From contig KB445793.1 of NCBI GenBank assembly GCA_000320605.2, forward strand, positions 1,268,999 to 1,332,998: a stretch of DNA of 64,000 bases, in the 5' to 3' direction. Origin of the DNA: Gelatoporia subvermispora B. Taxonomy: Eukaryota; Basidiomycota; Agaricomycetes; Polyporales; Gelatoporiaceae. This document shows, in pieces, positions 23,392-34,666 of this stretch; positions within the stretch are counted from its first letter, which is position 1, and each line of letters starts with the position of its first letter. A model generated the notes under the pieces. That model saw only the letters and a list, made by a program, of their open reading frames with translations. It searched no databases and was not told the DNA's origin. A program made the translations under genes and the position numbers.

Positions 23392-25323
23392 ATGGCAGGA
23401 CCAAACCTTCACCTCGACGATACCGTTGGCTGCCTGTTTATCGGCGTAGCTCTCTCCCTCATGTGCGGATATCGCGATAGCTTTGATCGGTACTAATTGA
23501 CGAGCTTCGCGGGAGCAGATTCTTCAGCTGTACGATCGCACAGACGGTCTTCTATTATCGGAACTATCCCAAAGACTCTATATATCTGAAGGCTTTGGTA
23601 ATTCGCTATGTACGACGCTCGACTGATCGTACCTTGATATTAGCCCCTAGGTCGCGTCTCTCAGGTGGGCGACGTGCATCAGGACCGTATTGATCTCCGC
23701 TTATATTGTTGCAGTGTTTTGGATGTGATCACACTAGTGCTCAACCTCGAGGTGCGTCCCGCGCGCTACCTTGTGCCCGCTGTCCAACGTCCCGTCTTAC
23801 TAGTACCTTGGAGTATGCACTGTATCAAGACACGCCAATCCCGTCGCCCTTGAATCACTCCCCAAGTAAGTTCACTTGCCAAATCTACACCAAAGTTGAT
23901 TGACGTATATGTTTCCAGTTTCTGGGTGGTAAGCGCGTTGTATCATACTAGATTCAGGCCAGCATTGTTGATCGACATGTAACCAGCCCGAGTTCTTCTT
24001 CTCTGTAAGTTCTTGAATGTACACTGAAAACACAGCAAGTTACTAAATATTGAACAGTCACTGACATTCTGCACTGCGCAATTGTATGTTCACATAATCT
24101 CCACCTAAGCCTTGCTGACCGTTCTACAAGATTCTTCATCCACAAAATTTGGGCTCGTCAGTATCCATGACCACCCCTATCCGTCTTCCCTGAATGTACA
24201 TGTGCCATAGTTCTTGGAGATCAGAAGATTCGACTCCCGCTCACGCTCATTGCCGTGAGTCCCTGCCCAGATCGTGTATGAGATGGGAGCTCAGTCGCAC
24301 CATTCATTGTGATATCAGATCATTCTCTCCCTCGTTAGCTTTGGTACGCGGTCTTAGTCGCTACTCAGGATGACTCTGACTTGGTACCTTTGCGCGCAGC
24401 TGGTGGAATAGGTAGGAGGTATCTGCTCGGGACTTCCGTGATACTCAACTCGTTGTCCTCGAAGGAGTCGTATGCGTAGCGTGAGCAGTGGTTCATTTGC
24501 CCTAAAGTATTCAGGCTAATTGTGGTCAAAGGTCACTCAACCCATCCGTGGACTGGATATTGGAGCGTGTCAAGGTAACTATACTTACAAGGTGTCTGCT
24601 TTGTACAACAGGCTCATAACACGACAGATACCAGGGTCAACGCAGCAACTTACAGCCGTTGTCACAGACGTCTATATCACAATATCCCTCTGCATCATTC
24701 TGCGAAGCTCTCAAGCCAGTTTCAAAAAGTAAACTTTGCTTCGCGATTTCGCACCTTGGATTCGACTCACTCGTATCACAGCACACAGACATTGCTAAGC
24801 CAACTTACGGTGTACGTGATCAACCGGGGGGTACTCAGCGCGTAAGCACCCGTTGATCTCTGTGTGCAACCGCACTTATACTAAAATCATGTAGCACGAT
24901 CCAGCTCCTCCATTTTGTGACAGTACGTTCCCTCCCTTCCCAACAAGTCGGAACACGAATACGATATGACTAAATCGCAATCTTCCAGTATGTTGCCACG
25001 TACAACCGGTTCACATTCATTTGGATGGTCTTCCACATTCCAGGCAGCAAAGGTGCGTCGGCGAGCTAGTGTTCACCGTGAACCCTACATTGATTTCGAA
25101 ATACAGTTTATGTAAACTCAGTGCTTGCTACGTATGTATCAGTTCTCTCTGTCCAGCCGGTGACGCTGAGCGCTGCTCTAGTCTCAATATTCGACACAAG
25201 CTGCGGAACACTGGTTTCTCCAACGGCCAAAGCTCGCTCTCCTTCCCGACCATTCCGGAGCCCAGTATCGGATTCGTGCGCCCCTCTACCACATTGGAAT
25301 CCACTGCACAGGGCGGGGTATGA
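23392..25323 (+). CDS. DUF6534 family membrane protein, copy 2 (tandem duplicate)
   Basis: Begins MAGPNLHLDDTVGCLFIGVALSLI|FFSCTIAQTVFYYRNYPKDSIYLKAL. A 14-nt exon (23651-23664) then leads to VASLSVLDVITLVLNLE. Further exons read YLGVCTVSRHANPVALESLPNFW, SLTFCTAQLFFIHKIWALLGDQKIRLPLTLIAIILSLVSF, STQQLTAVVTDVYITISLCIILRSSQASFKK, TLLSQLTVYVINRGVLS and YVATYNRFTFIWMVFHIPGSK. The end is VNSVLAT|LNIRHKLRNTG...GGV with TGA at 25321-25323. This is the complete family order: seven hydrophobic helices, a short loop SRTGFK equivalent (SSQASFKK) and a variable tail. About fourteen introns of 45-60 nt are implied. Its nearest relative is copy 3, 2920 bases downstream. Function is unknown for the family; a plasma-membrane receptor or channel role has not been shown. 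Confidence 0.85.
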
Positions 25324-26311
25324 TACTCATAGAGGCCTACCTGATCCGGCGGAAGGTTACGGAGACGGCAGAATTCGTGCCATGCGTAGGCATTTATGTG
25401 CGCGGACACGCCGTATGATCACCATCGCATGCGACTGCTACAAACGTCGTTGGCTGTCGCCCGCCAGGTTTTCTAGATGACTCCAGCTAGGGAATTGTCT
25501 TGCGTGGCATCGAGCCCTTCAAGCAGGGGTGACAGAAATAGGCACGCGTGTGCTTAGTTTAGAAGAACGTGGTGAATCGATGTCTACTAGAGTTACCCAG
25601 CTATGGGTTCGACTCACTTATGTGTCCGAAGACACGCATAAACGGAGTAGTTTTGGTGAGTCTTCGGCCGTAGCCTCCAGCGAGAGCTAATATCGCCCAA
25701 TTATGTAATATGTGGACCATTTGTCGACTGTGCAAGTCAGATACCCATTGAAGTAGAAAGATACTCCTCCAATCTACATCGCAGATCCTGTATTTGCCTT
25801 TGATCTGACGTGCTGTCCCGCTTGGCGCCGGCCATCAACCCTTCCAAGGAACGCGGACCTCGGCTGCTCTCGATTTCCACCTTCCATGCTTCCCACAAGC
25901 GCGGCCGTTTGTCCTCAGTTCTTCCGGTGAAGTCTGAGGACGCTTCAATTACCACCGGTGTTATTAACTAAAGTAGTCTACGCTCTCTGATTGGGTGAAC
26001 CTAAGTAGGTTTGAACCGTGTGAGACATAGCATGCTCCAACCCTTGTTGAACTCGAAAGACTGCCTATGCTCCGGAAGGCACAGAAACTCCTTTGGACCC
26101 TTTACGGTCATCGAATCCTTCTTTTGCGGATGGGACCTGATAGTTGGCAGATGACGAGTATTAAACTCTATGAAGACGAGGATATAAACACTCTAAGTCG
26201 ATCCGCTGCTTAGAGGTGCGCACCTTCTGAAACTGCTGCGAATCTCCTGGAGGGTAAATCTGTCCTTGCACTCTACTTCTGAAGTCGTGTTCTATCTTTT
26301 GGCCGCATGCG
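25324..26311. other. intergenic region between DUF6534 copies 2 and 3
   Basis: About 990 bases. The first 150 bases resemble the sequence after copy 3 (shared CATGCGTAG and TGCGACTGCT words). The last 120 resemble the leader of copy 2, with a TATA-like GATATAAACA near 26180. The minus-strand open frame 25737-25955 has no known domain and is not called. Confidence 0.5.
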
Positions 26312-28246
26312 ATGGTGGGACCAAATCTCCACTTGGACGATACTGTTGGCTGTCTGTTCATCGGTGTTCTTTTCTCCCTCATGTGCGTGTCTCGCTACAC
26401 CAATGATCGGGGCTAACTGATGAGCTTTGTGGGAGCAGATTCTTCAGCTGCACGGTTGCACAAACGGTCTTTTACTTTCGGCGTTATTCGGATGATCCTC
26501 TACGTTTGAAGGCTCTTGCAAGTCGTGGCTCATGGCTGGTGATTGATCGTACATTGACGTTCAGACTTTAGGTCGCGTGCCTCAGGTTGCTAACATGCTC
26601 GAAGACCATATCGATCTTCACTAACGTACTCATAGTGCTTTGGATGTGGTCACACTAGTGATGAGCGTCGAGGTGCACAATAACTCATGCCTTAAATCCG
26701 TTATCTTAATGATTGTCTCACCAGTACCTTCGAATCTGTACTGTGACGGGACACGCCGATCCCGCTGTCCTTGAGATACTTCCTAGGCTGGTGATATTCC
26801 GCATATTCTATATAAGTCATTGAACACTCATTCTTCAGGCTGTGGGTGGTGAGCATGCTGACGAGGTATTACATCTACACGACCATTGTTGATCGATACG
26901 GAACCAGCCCGAGTTTCTCTTCTCCGTAAGTTTTTCTCTTGTATCTCAACCGCGCTGAGTATTAACCGTCACAGTCGTTAACGTTCTGCATTGTGCAATT
27001 GTGCGTCCAATGATTCGGAGCTCCGCTCAAATCTTGCTGACTGCTCCCGAAGATTCTTCATTCACAAGATCTGGGCATGTCGGTATTCATGCATCTTCCC
27101 GTCGGATACTCTGGATAACAAAAAATTGGCAGTGCTCAAAAATCGGAAGATACAAGTCCCGCTTACACTAGTCGCTGTAAGTGTTCTTTGATTCTATCAC
27201 GGAAACTAGGGTCTCATTGATGTCTCCACACTGTTAGGTCATTCTTTCACTCGTTGCTTTTGGCGGTTTGTCTTCTACCTGAAATACCCTACCGACACGC
27301 TCACTGATAAGGCATAGCTGGTGGAATCGGTTCGGCCAATTTTCTCGGAGTTATGATGATACTCATTCCTTTTTCCACCAAGGTATCGTGTACATGGCGT
27401 GAGCAGTGACTCTCTCACGTGGGAATGCCTATGTTGAGTGCGACCGCAGGTCACTCAGTCCATCGATTGACTGGATCTTGGCGCATGTCAAGGTAATCAA
27501 GCTTCCGAGGTACCTGCTTTTGCGCAGTAGCTCATAAAGGCATAGATACCAGCATCGCTACAACAAATTGCAGCCGTTGTTACAGACATCTATATCACAG
27601 TAACTCTCTGTATCCTCCTGCGCAGTTCGCAATCCAATTTTCAGAAGTGAGTTTAGCTTCACAATTTGCACATAGAATTTTGTTCAAGTGGATCATAGCA
27701 CGCAGACCTTGTTAAGCCAGCTCACAGTATACGTGATGAACCGAGGGGTACTGACTGTGTAGGTGTCTATTTATACCCTACACTGTTGTACTCACACACA
27801 TTCAATGCAGCACAATTCAACTTCTTCACTTCGTAACAGTGAGTTCCTGATCACATCCACCCTCGCACCCATGAAGATGTACGTACGGTCGTATGTTCAA
27901 TCTCACAATTCTCTAGTATGTAGCCACGTACAACCGTTCCGAATTCATTTGGATGGTCTTCCACCTTCCAGGCAGCAAAGGTGCGTCAGTCCTCCGCGAA
28001 TTACAAGTAATGCCTACATTAAGACCTGAGACGTAGTCTACGTCAACTCAGTTCTTGCCACGTGCGTGTCATTCTTTCTGATAAGCCGATGACACTGAAC
28101 GTCACCTTAGCCTCAACATTCGGCATAAACTGCGTGATGCCAGTCGGCCTAATACACGAATCCAGCTGAACACCCTTCCGGAGGATAGCATCGGATTAGT
28201 ACGACCAATTGTGACATCAGAGTCGGCTGCAGATATCGGGGTATGA
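26312..28246 (+). CDS. DUF6534 family membrane protein, copy 3 (tandem duplicate)
   Basis: Begins MVGPNLHLDDTVGCLFIGVLFSLI|FFSCTVAQTVFYFRRYSDDPLRLKAL. A 14-nt exon (26572-26585) leads to VACLSALDVVTLVMSVE. Next are YLRICTVTGHADPAVLEILP, SLTFCIVQLFFIHKIWALLKNRKIQVPLTLVAVILSLVAFGAGGIGSANFLGVMMILIPFSTK, SLSPSIDWILAHVK, SLQQIAAVVTDIYITVTLCILLRSSQSNFQK and YVATYNRSEFIWMVFHLPGSK. The end is VNSVLATLNIRHKLRDASRPNTR...ADIGV with TGA at 28244-28246. The reading frame is intact and many changes relative to copy 2 are conservative, suggesting that the protein is under selection. Two donors are not GT: GCAAGT at 26518 (a good GC-AG site) and GCTGGT near 26787 (poor). If the second is not used, the gene would be impaired. 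Confidence 0.82.
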
Positions 28247-29433
28247 TATCGCATCGGACCAAATTCGATGCTGGAAAAGGTGAAGAGCACGGTAAAGATC
28301 GTGGAATGCACAGCGCCCATGCGTAGATACCCCTGTTTCATGCGACTGCTGTTGAGTCTCGTTAGTGTCCAGATCTCTGCCCATGTCATGTTTGTAAACA
28401 GTATCGCTCCGAACCACGTTACGTTGAACCGATCCCCAAAATGTCAAGTTTCGATGACAAAGTTTGCGTAGAGAGTCTTTATCCCGCCCCTGAAAGTGCA
28501 GATACGTGCTTAATTGCCAAGGATGCGGTCTGGCTGAGGACCAAACACGATGCTTACCCGTTGTTTCCCTTGGAGGAATCAAAGACACTCCGCTATCTCT
28601 CAGCTCATATGTAGGAGCTGTTCAAGGCGAGAAGCCCAGCATAGGATGCTCTCCACCAGAGGCGGCTCACGTTTGACATCTTTGAGGACGCCATACATTA
28701 TCGAGTCCGGAAAGGTGCTTGTTACAATCGGCACCTTAAGTAGAGCTCGGGACATCATCGTAGAATATCCTATCAAGATAGTCCGCTGGGCGTTGAAGAT
28801 ATGAATCGAGACTTGACCCGGCAGCAGACCAAGAATAACCCAACTCCACCGGGAGACAGGGGAGGTCGCGGTCGTGATATGCTTCCGAGGAACCGAGTTG
28901 GAGTCGAGGAGACACGTACACCCGACATCGGCAATCCCGGATCCACGCGGTTTTCGGATTCCGCGGGAGTTCGCTAGGCTGGCCGCTGCCGTGCCGTGTC
29001 GTGCGAGCGTCTGTTCCCGCTGTGTGGTGGCGGTCGCCGGTCAGCGTCGAGACCATACTTGGCGTACCAATGTCGCGGTCACTGAATGCATGAGTGCTTC
29101 CATATTGATGCCGTAGTGCCCTGAGCTCTCTTCTCAGTCCCTTACCACCAGGAAAACGACTGCATCGGAACAGCCTTCGTTCGGTCGTTCGTGAGGTGGT
29201 ACAGTACAGGGCCGATCTGAATGGTACACAGCAATACGGTTGCGAAGAGCTAAGGTCAGTGGTGACAAGCTTGTCCTATTGCCTCACCTACGTCTCAATA
29301 TCTTCACGATCCTATGACGATAGATTCCGACGCTCTACAGAGGGAATAGATACATGAAGCGATTGAAGACTGCACCATTGTATCCATCAACGTCGCTTGC
29401 AACCAGCTGGTCATAGCCAACATCGTGCAGACG
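28247..29433. other. intergenic region between DUF6534 copies 3 and 4
   Basis: 1.2 kb. The 28736-29056 minus-strand open frame is Arg/Ser-rich without a domain and is not called. The sequence just after 28246 is a diverged copy of the flank after copy 2. Confidence 0.45.
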
Positions 29434-31144
29434 ATGGCAGACCTCATGCATTCGATGAGTATCGACGCAACCCTTGGTGTCGCGTTCGTCGGCTTCGCCG
29501 TCACGCTTCTGTACGCGATCACACAGGCTCCCGCTATACTTGCGAACGAGTGCTCATCAGTGCCTAGTCTTTATGGTTTGAACCTCGGCCAAATTGTGAT
29601 ATATCTTCGAACATCTTCTGGAGATATGTGGTGGCTGAGATCTACGATCGTTATACTCTGGTGAGCCTATCCGGCGATCAGACAATTCTCAATCTTGACG
29701 AAGCCACAGGTTGCTGGACAACGTGCACGTGGGACTTATCTTCGGGGCCTTGTGGCAATATACGGTATCGGGCCATGGCGATGCTATGAATATCAGAAAA
29801 TTTCTTTGGTATGCTTTGCTGATCCAGGCTCTTCTTTTATGACTTGATGGTCTCTTTACTTGGACAGGCCATACGGGGTAGGCACCATTTGTCACGATTT
29901 GGTTGCTGCATCTAATATGCAAAGCTATGATGACAGGCACAAGTATATTTCATGGTGCGCTCATGGCATGTTTTTATCGACCGACCTACCTCTGACACTG
30001 GGCGAAGGCCGTCAGCAACTTCTTTGTGCGGGATCTTTTTGCATATAGGATCTGGATGTGTGGGTTTTTGCACGTTGTTGCTTAGGGCTGTGCTTAACGC
30101 CCGAATCCAGTAAATGGCAAACATCTTCTAGTCCCACTACTGATAGTATGACAGACTCTCGTCCAACGCACGATGGTGTTATTAACTCTGTTTACATACA
30201 TATAGGGTTTTCTATCTGCGTGGGCGGCTAGTGCGTTTTCCTTGCCAGTGCCATTGACGTGTGACATATCTTCTCAATCTCTGCAGCGATCAGTTGTCGT
30301 GAGTGAGCTTATGTTCTCCGCCCATGACCATTTCTACATTGAGCTGGGGCTCATCATTTAGTGATCATCACGAAGGGGTTTGTTTGTTGGTCGTCGGTCG
30401 AAGGATGCCCTCTGACATGCCCTAATGATGGTTTCGCAGGGTGATATCTTCGTCATGGAGCTCCGCCCGGCTTCGTGAGGCAAGTACCCTTTGTATCTGC
30501 TCCCTGCCGACGACTGATTTTATGCATGGAGTATTAGTGGCCGTTATATACTGGATATGGATCAGAGGTGCTCGGGGACTCCATCATCGCCATTGCGATG
30601 TCACGTCAGCTCCTGCGTTTTCGCACAGGATTTCAGAGGTAGGTATAGTCAGTTCCTCTCCAGTCTCGAAAACTGAATGCAGCTCGGATTGGAATCAGCT
30701 CAGATTCTATCATACGAACATTCGTTTTGTACGCTGTGAACACAGGAATTGTTACGATGTGAGGACCTTCCATTCCCGCGCTGAAGGGCCAGAACTAAGA
30801 CCTACGATTAGATTCTGCAACATTCTTAGCCTCATTTGTGTAAGCCAGGTTGGATGATATCAATTATGTGGCTCATGAGCATGCTAGTTACTCATCTTCC
30901 CTCAATCGTTTGGATTCATGGCCTTCTACTTCGTAATCGGCAAACGTGAGTCGTCCTGTACGCAGTCCGGACACCTCTCATACGGAATCCAGTGTATCTC
31001 AACTCGTTAATCGGCACGCTGAATGCGCGTTCCCGCTTGTACTCGTCTCCCGAGGAAACAGCGCCTGGTGTCCTCACAACTGAAGGAGGGATCTGGATAT
31101 CTGACCTTGATAGAAGTCAGGATCTTATTGCAAGTGTATCGTGA
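29434..31144 (+). CDS. DUF6534 family membrane protein, copy 4 (divergent)
   Basis: Begins MADLMHSMSIDATLGVAFVGFAVTLL|LYGLNLGQIVIYLRTSSGDMWWLRSTIVILW|LLDNVHVGLIFGALWQYTVSGHGDAMNIRKFLW. Later come AVSNFFVRDLFAYRIWM and, near the end, LLIFPQSFGFMAFYFVIGK|LYLNSLIGTLNARSRLYSSPEE, the family signature for the last helix (xxNSLxxTLNAR). The frame ends RSQDLIASVS with TGA at 31142-31144. The 14 bases that form a separate exon in copies 1-3 (29647-29660 here) are joined to the preceding exon, so one intron is absent. Exons between about 30060 and 30880 are only partly resolved, including a possible frame GDIFVMELRPAS. The gene is more distant from copies 2 and 3 than those are from each other. Confidence 0.72.
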
Positions 31145-32268
31145 CAGAAGAAACGCAGATATCAAGGCTTCCGACTTATTAGTAGTGACTTAATGGAGAT
31201 GCAGCGCCGGAGCCCGTGCGAGGCAATCTCATGTAACGTAGCAGTCTCTTCGAATGCATCTGTGTCGCTCTGGTTTGGCCAAGCTCAGGTCATGCTTACC
31301 GCGCTATTGTCTTGGTGCCTTGAGCCTGCTGGGTCAGAAGAGCACGAAGCATGCAGAGATCAAATATAAAGGATTTCCATGAAACATTAGCTGCTGTTAA
31401 TTCATTTTGTGTACCTGGAGAAGCACACAAAACGGAGTGCTCTTCTTCGTGTTACCGAGCCGTGCTAATGAGACGCGGTCACATGACCGTGTAGCGCTCG
31501 CGTCTGCAGCGAAGGTTCCGACCGAGGAGTCACTCGCGCAGGAGCTTCTTTGGTCAACAACTCAGATGTCACATTTACGTTGCTGATTACGTCCTGACAA
31601 GATATCTGGACGAAGAGATGGATAGTGCTGAGTTTCACTCCGCGGTACGGGCAGTCATTGTGGCAGCGACGAGTCCGACTATGAGCTGAGTTTGCCAATG
31701 TCGCGGAATAGGTGTATCATATTGTCCGTCAGATTCCTCCGCAGCATGTCACAACATACGGTAAGAGGTCCTGAACTAATTCCTGAGACAATACATTCAT
31801 GCAATCGTTAGGCAACATAGCAAGGCTCATTGGGATGCCTCAACACGCTCGTCATGTAGGTCAAGGTAGGATATTCTAACGAGATGCCCACCATAGCGCA
31901 GCCAAAGAGCTAATACAAATCGCACAGCGTTGAAGTTCCTATCGCCTGAGGTCAATCCCCCTGTTCCATGGCACCGAGTACTATCATCTTCGGGAGCGAT
32001 CTCCTCCCGCGGCCCTGGCACGGACGGCGCCAATCGTCAGGCGCAAGAATTGGAGGCGGAAGGGATCGACGTAACCCAGACCCGCTCGGGAGATCTGAAG
32101 GTGGATCTGCACCGCTGGGGCTGGTTCCCCGAGGCAGGGAGCATTGACACGAACTGGTCATGACCTTCTCTGTGCCCAATGTTGCTTGTTCGCCGAGCCA
32201 TCTCCCAATGCGTGATACCACAAGCTTAACCAGAACAAAAGCCAGACAGTAGAATTGCAAAATAAAAA
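31145..32268. other. intergenic region holding the right 37-bp element
   Basis: 1.1 kb between DUF6534 copy 4 and the Rpn13 stop codon. Apart from the 37-bp element at 31468-31504, nothing was recognised. Open frames at 31465-31698 and 31930-32260 lack domains. Confidence 0.5.
31468..31504 (+). repeat. 37-bp element, right copy
   Basis: Starts ATGAGACGCGGTCACATGA and ends TAGCGCTCGCGTC, as in 22631-22667, in direct orientation. The four differences by eye lie in the centre (CCGTG against TCTCG). Its ends, AGACGCG and CGCGTCT, form a seven-base inverted repeat. It lies after the last of the three clustered DUF6534 genes. Confidence 0.6.
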
Positions 32269-33396
32269 CTAATCTGTATCCATACGATCGCCTCCCTCAC
32301 CCTCCCTCCGTGCCTGGTCCTGGATTGCACGCAGGAACGCCTCTACGCCTGTTCCCGCCTCCTCCGGCAGACCGAGACCCCTCACCACCGGGCCCAGCAG
32401 GCCGGTTCTGAGCGCCTGGTCGAAGTTGCGCACAGCGGCGCGGAACTGCGGCGAAGCGATGATCTGCTCGAGCGTTTCTTGCGACGGCGGCGTGGGGAGG
32501 TCAGGTGGGAGGTGCGGGAAGATAGCAGAGATGACCTCGGGATGCGTCGCGAAGAGCGCGGAGAGGTTCGCTGGGGTGAGAACGTCTCCTAGCAAGATTT
32601 CTGCACGGAGAGGCGTAGCTCAGAGAAGGAGAACGCCGGGATACAGGAGAACGTACCTGGCTCGGCCTGTGCAGTAGAGCCGGCTACGGAGGCGACGAGT
32701 GATTGCAGCTGGGCGAGCTGCTCTGGAGTTACTTGGAGCTGCGATGAGCCTGCCTCGCTGCGGATGTATGCAGTGTCAGGAGATGACACGAATGTGACCG
32801 GGCGTGAAACTTACGGGGCTCCGGTGCCGATGGCAGCAGGTGCGGATGAGGTAGATGGCTGTGCAGTAGACCACACGAGGTCCTCATCAGGATCCGCGAG
32901 CAGGCGGTTGACATTGTCCACGAAGTCACGGTCTCTACTCGCGTCGGCATCCTATAACAGTATTGTGCCTTGGTCAATTATGCATCTGGCAACTGTCGGC
33001 GTAGGGTTCACCTGCATCCAGAACTTCGGAATGATTAGCTGTGCATTCGATTCCATGACGGAGAAGTGCGTACGTACAAAGTGTCGCTGGTTTGAGGATG
33101 AGAACTTGAGGACGTACATCCTACCCCACGCAGACTGCTGCACCTTCTCGAAGGTCGCGTCTGTCGGGAAAAGAATCAAGTCCTGTGTAGCGTCAATAGT
33201 ATGCCTTAAGGATCAGTACCATGCAACATACCTCTTCCACTTCATTCGTGGATCGGTTCTTCCATACGAAGTGCAGTAGGCCGTCATCGCCGCTCTGGAG
33301 GAGGATGGCGCCTTTACGGGGATCGGCGTCGACCCAGTTGGTGTTCTCGCGGCGAAACGCCCTTCCGGCCTTGAAGCCCAGTCGAATGTCAGCCAT
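32269..33396 (-). CDS. RPN13: proteasome ubiquitin receptor Rpn13 (ADRM1)
   Basis: The N-terminal Pru domain reads RLGFKAGRAFRRENTNWVDADPRKGAILLQSGDDGLLHFVWKNRSTNEVEE|DLILFPTDATFEKVQQSAWGRMYVLKFSSSNQRHFFWMQ|DADASRDRDFVDNVNRLLAD. It ends in the ubiquitin/Rpn2-binding fold typical of Rpn13. After a Ser/Ala linker comes the C-terminal DEUBAD domain, VLTPANLSALFATHPEVISAIFPHLPPDLPTPPSQETLEQIIASPQFRAAVRNFDQALRTGLLGPVVRGLGL, the docking site for the deubiquitinase UCH37 where present. It ends RMDTD. About 300 residues; the 26S proteasome base is its place of action. Many yeasts lack the second domain; this protein keeps both. Start ATG at 33394-33396. Confidence 0.93.
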
Positions 33397-33843
33397 TAAT
33401 TAAGGGAGTCGAACTAACGTTCAAGAGGTAGATGGGAAGCCCAGGAGGTCGTATGGAAGTAGCAGTTGCTGCAGAGAGGACGACGCGTCACCGCGAGCCC
33501 GAGATCAACGCGTCGAGCGCCTGTGGTCGACGTCCGTCGCTTCAGCCAACTCACTATTGTGCTCTCCTTTCACATCGCAAACAAAGTCCTGCGTCTTGTG
33601 GTTGCAATTCAAGGACTTTCTCTGGATGCGACGGGTCTCCCTTAACCGCAACGAGTCAAGTTATTCCAACATGCGATCACCGTCTCCGGCGCTACGTCAT
33701 TCTCAGCACCGGTACCGACATGAGGACGTGTGGGGGAAATTACTGGGCTATGCTCCTGGCCACGTATAATCGACCCAAGCCTACTAAGACTCTGAAGAAT
33801 TCTGAAGCCCATCGTATTCTTTGACAAGCTCTGGATATTGAAT
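33397..33843. promoter_or_regulatory. divergent promoter region, Rpn13 and HNH gene
   Basis: 447 bases between divergent start codons. No TATA box is evident. Both promoters are expected here; no other feature was found. Confidence 0.4.
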
Positions 33844-34555
33844 ATGGTAGACGCTGACATAACACCCCAATTCACCGCGTTCAAGGACGCCCTTGCTCGT
33901 CGCTTCCTCGCCCAACCTGGTATCGCAGACGCAGACGCGGAGTCTGATGCGCTGGACGACTACACATCCTACCTTGCATCCGAAGTGTGGCCTAGCTTGG
34001 CGCCATCTATTCGAGCTCCAACCTACGAGTCGCGTTCGGAGGTCCCAGACGTCGACTCGCTATCCCTAAACACCACGCCTGCGTCTTTCGCCGATACGCT
34101 GATCTCGTGCGGCATCGCGGAAGACCCAGACGCGGCACTTGATTTCCTGCGGAAAACACTCTCAGACTACATCGCGGATGCCACAGCCCCGCCCCCTGTG
34201 TGGTCGAAGACACGCACATCAGAGTGCGAGATCTGCGAGCGAGAAGTCCCGCTTACATACCACCATCTTATACCACGCCAAGTACATGCCAAGGTCTTGA
34301 AGAAAGGCTGGCATCCGCAGGCTATATTGAACTCCGTTGCGTGGCTCTGCAGGCAAGTTACTGCTAATCCCCCGCATCCTGAATGTTTGCCTGACACACC
34401 CCTGTAGGCCGTGTCATTCGGTCGTGCACCAAGTATCTAGTAATGAAGAGCTTGCACGCAGCTACTATACCGTAGAAATGCTACTGCAAAGGGAAGACAT
34501 CCAGAGATGGAGAAAATACGCCTCAAAACAACGATGGGGACTACGGCGGGGTTGA
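33844..34555 (+). CDS. HNH-type metal-finger protein
   Basis: ATG at 33844 (MVDADITPQFTAFKDALARRFLAQPG). The first 120 residues are helical and acidic. They precede a zinc/HNH motif: SECEICEREVPLTYHHLIPRQVHAKVLKKGW...LNSVAWLCR|PCHSVVHQVSSNEEL, with two Cys pairs (CEIC, CRPC) and the catalytic-type His residues (YHHLIPR, CHSVVH). It ends REDIQRWRKYASKQRWGLRRG, about 220 residues. The one intron (34353-34407) begins GCAAGT, a GC-AG intron. Related bacterial and fungal HNH proteins are presumed nucleases; activity here is inferred only. Its 3' end abuts hydrolase A (111 bases, convergent). Decayed copies of this 3' end lie before hydrolases B and C. Confidence 0.8.
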
Positions 34556-34666
34556 ACATCCGTCTGTCCATTTCGATACCCTTGCATTGACAAATATCCC
34601 GTCATTCCTATATCCCTTCCTTCACTGCTGAGGAGCTACCTCGACGCCTCGTTACTTGTCGTTGAA

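Noticed and set aside
28736..29056. 106-codon minus-strand open frame between DUF6534 copies 3 and 4
   Set aside because: Arg/Thr/Ser-rich, no domain, lies in the intergenic part of the array.
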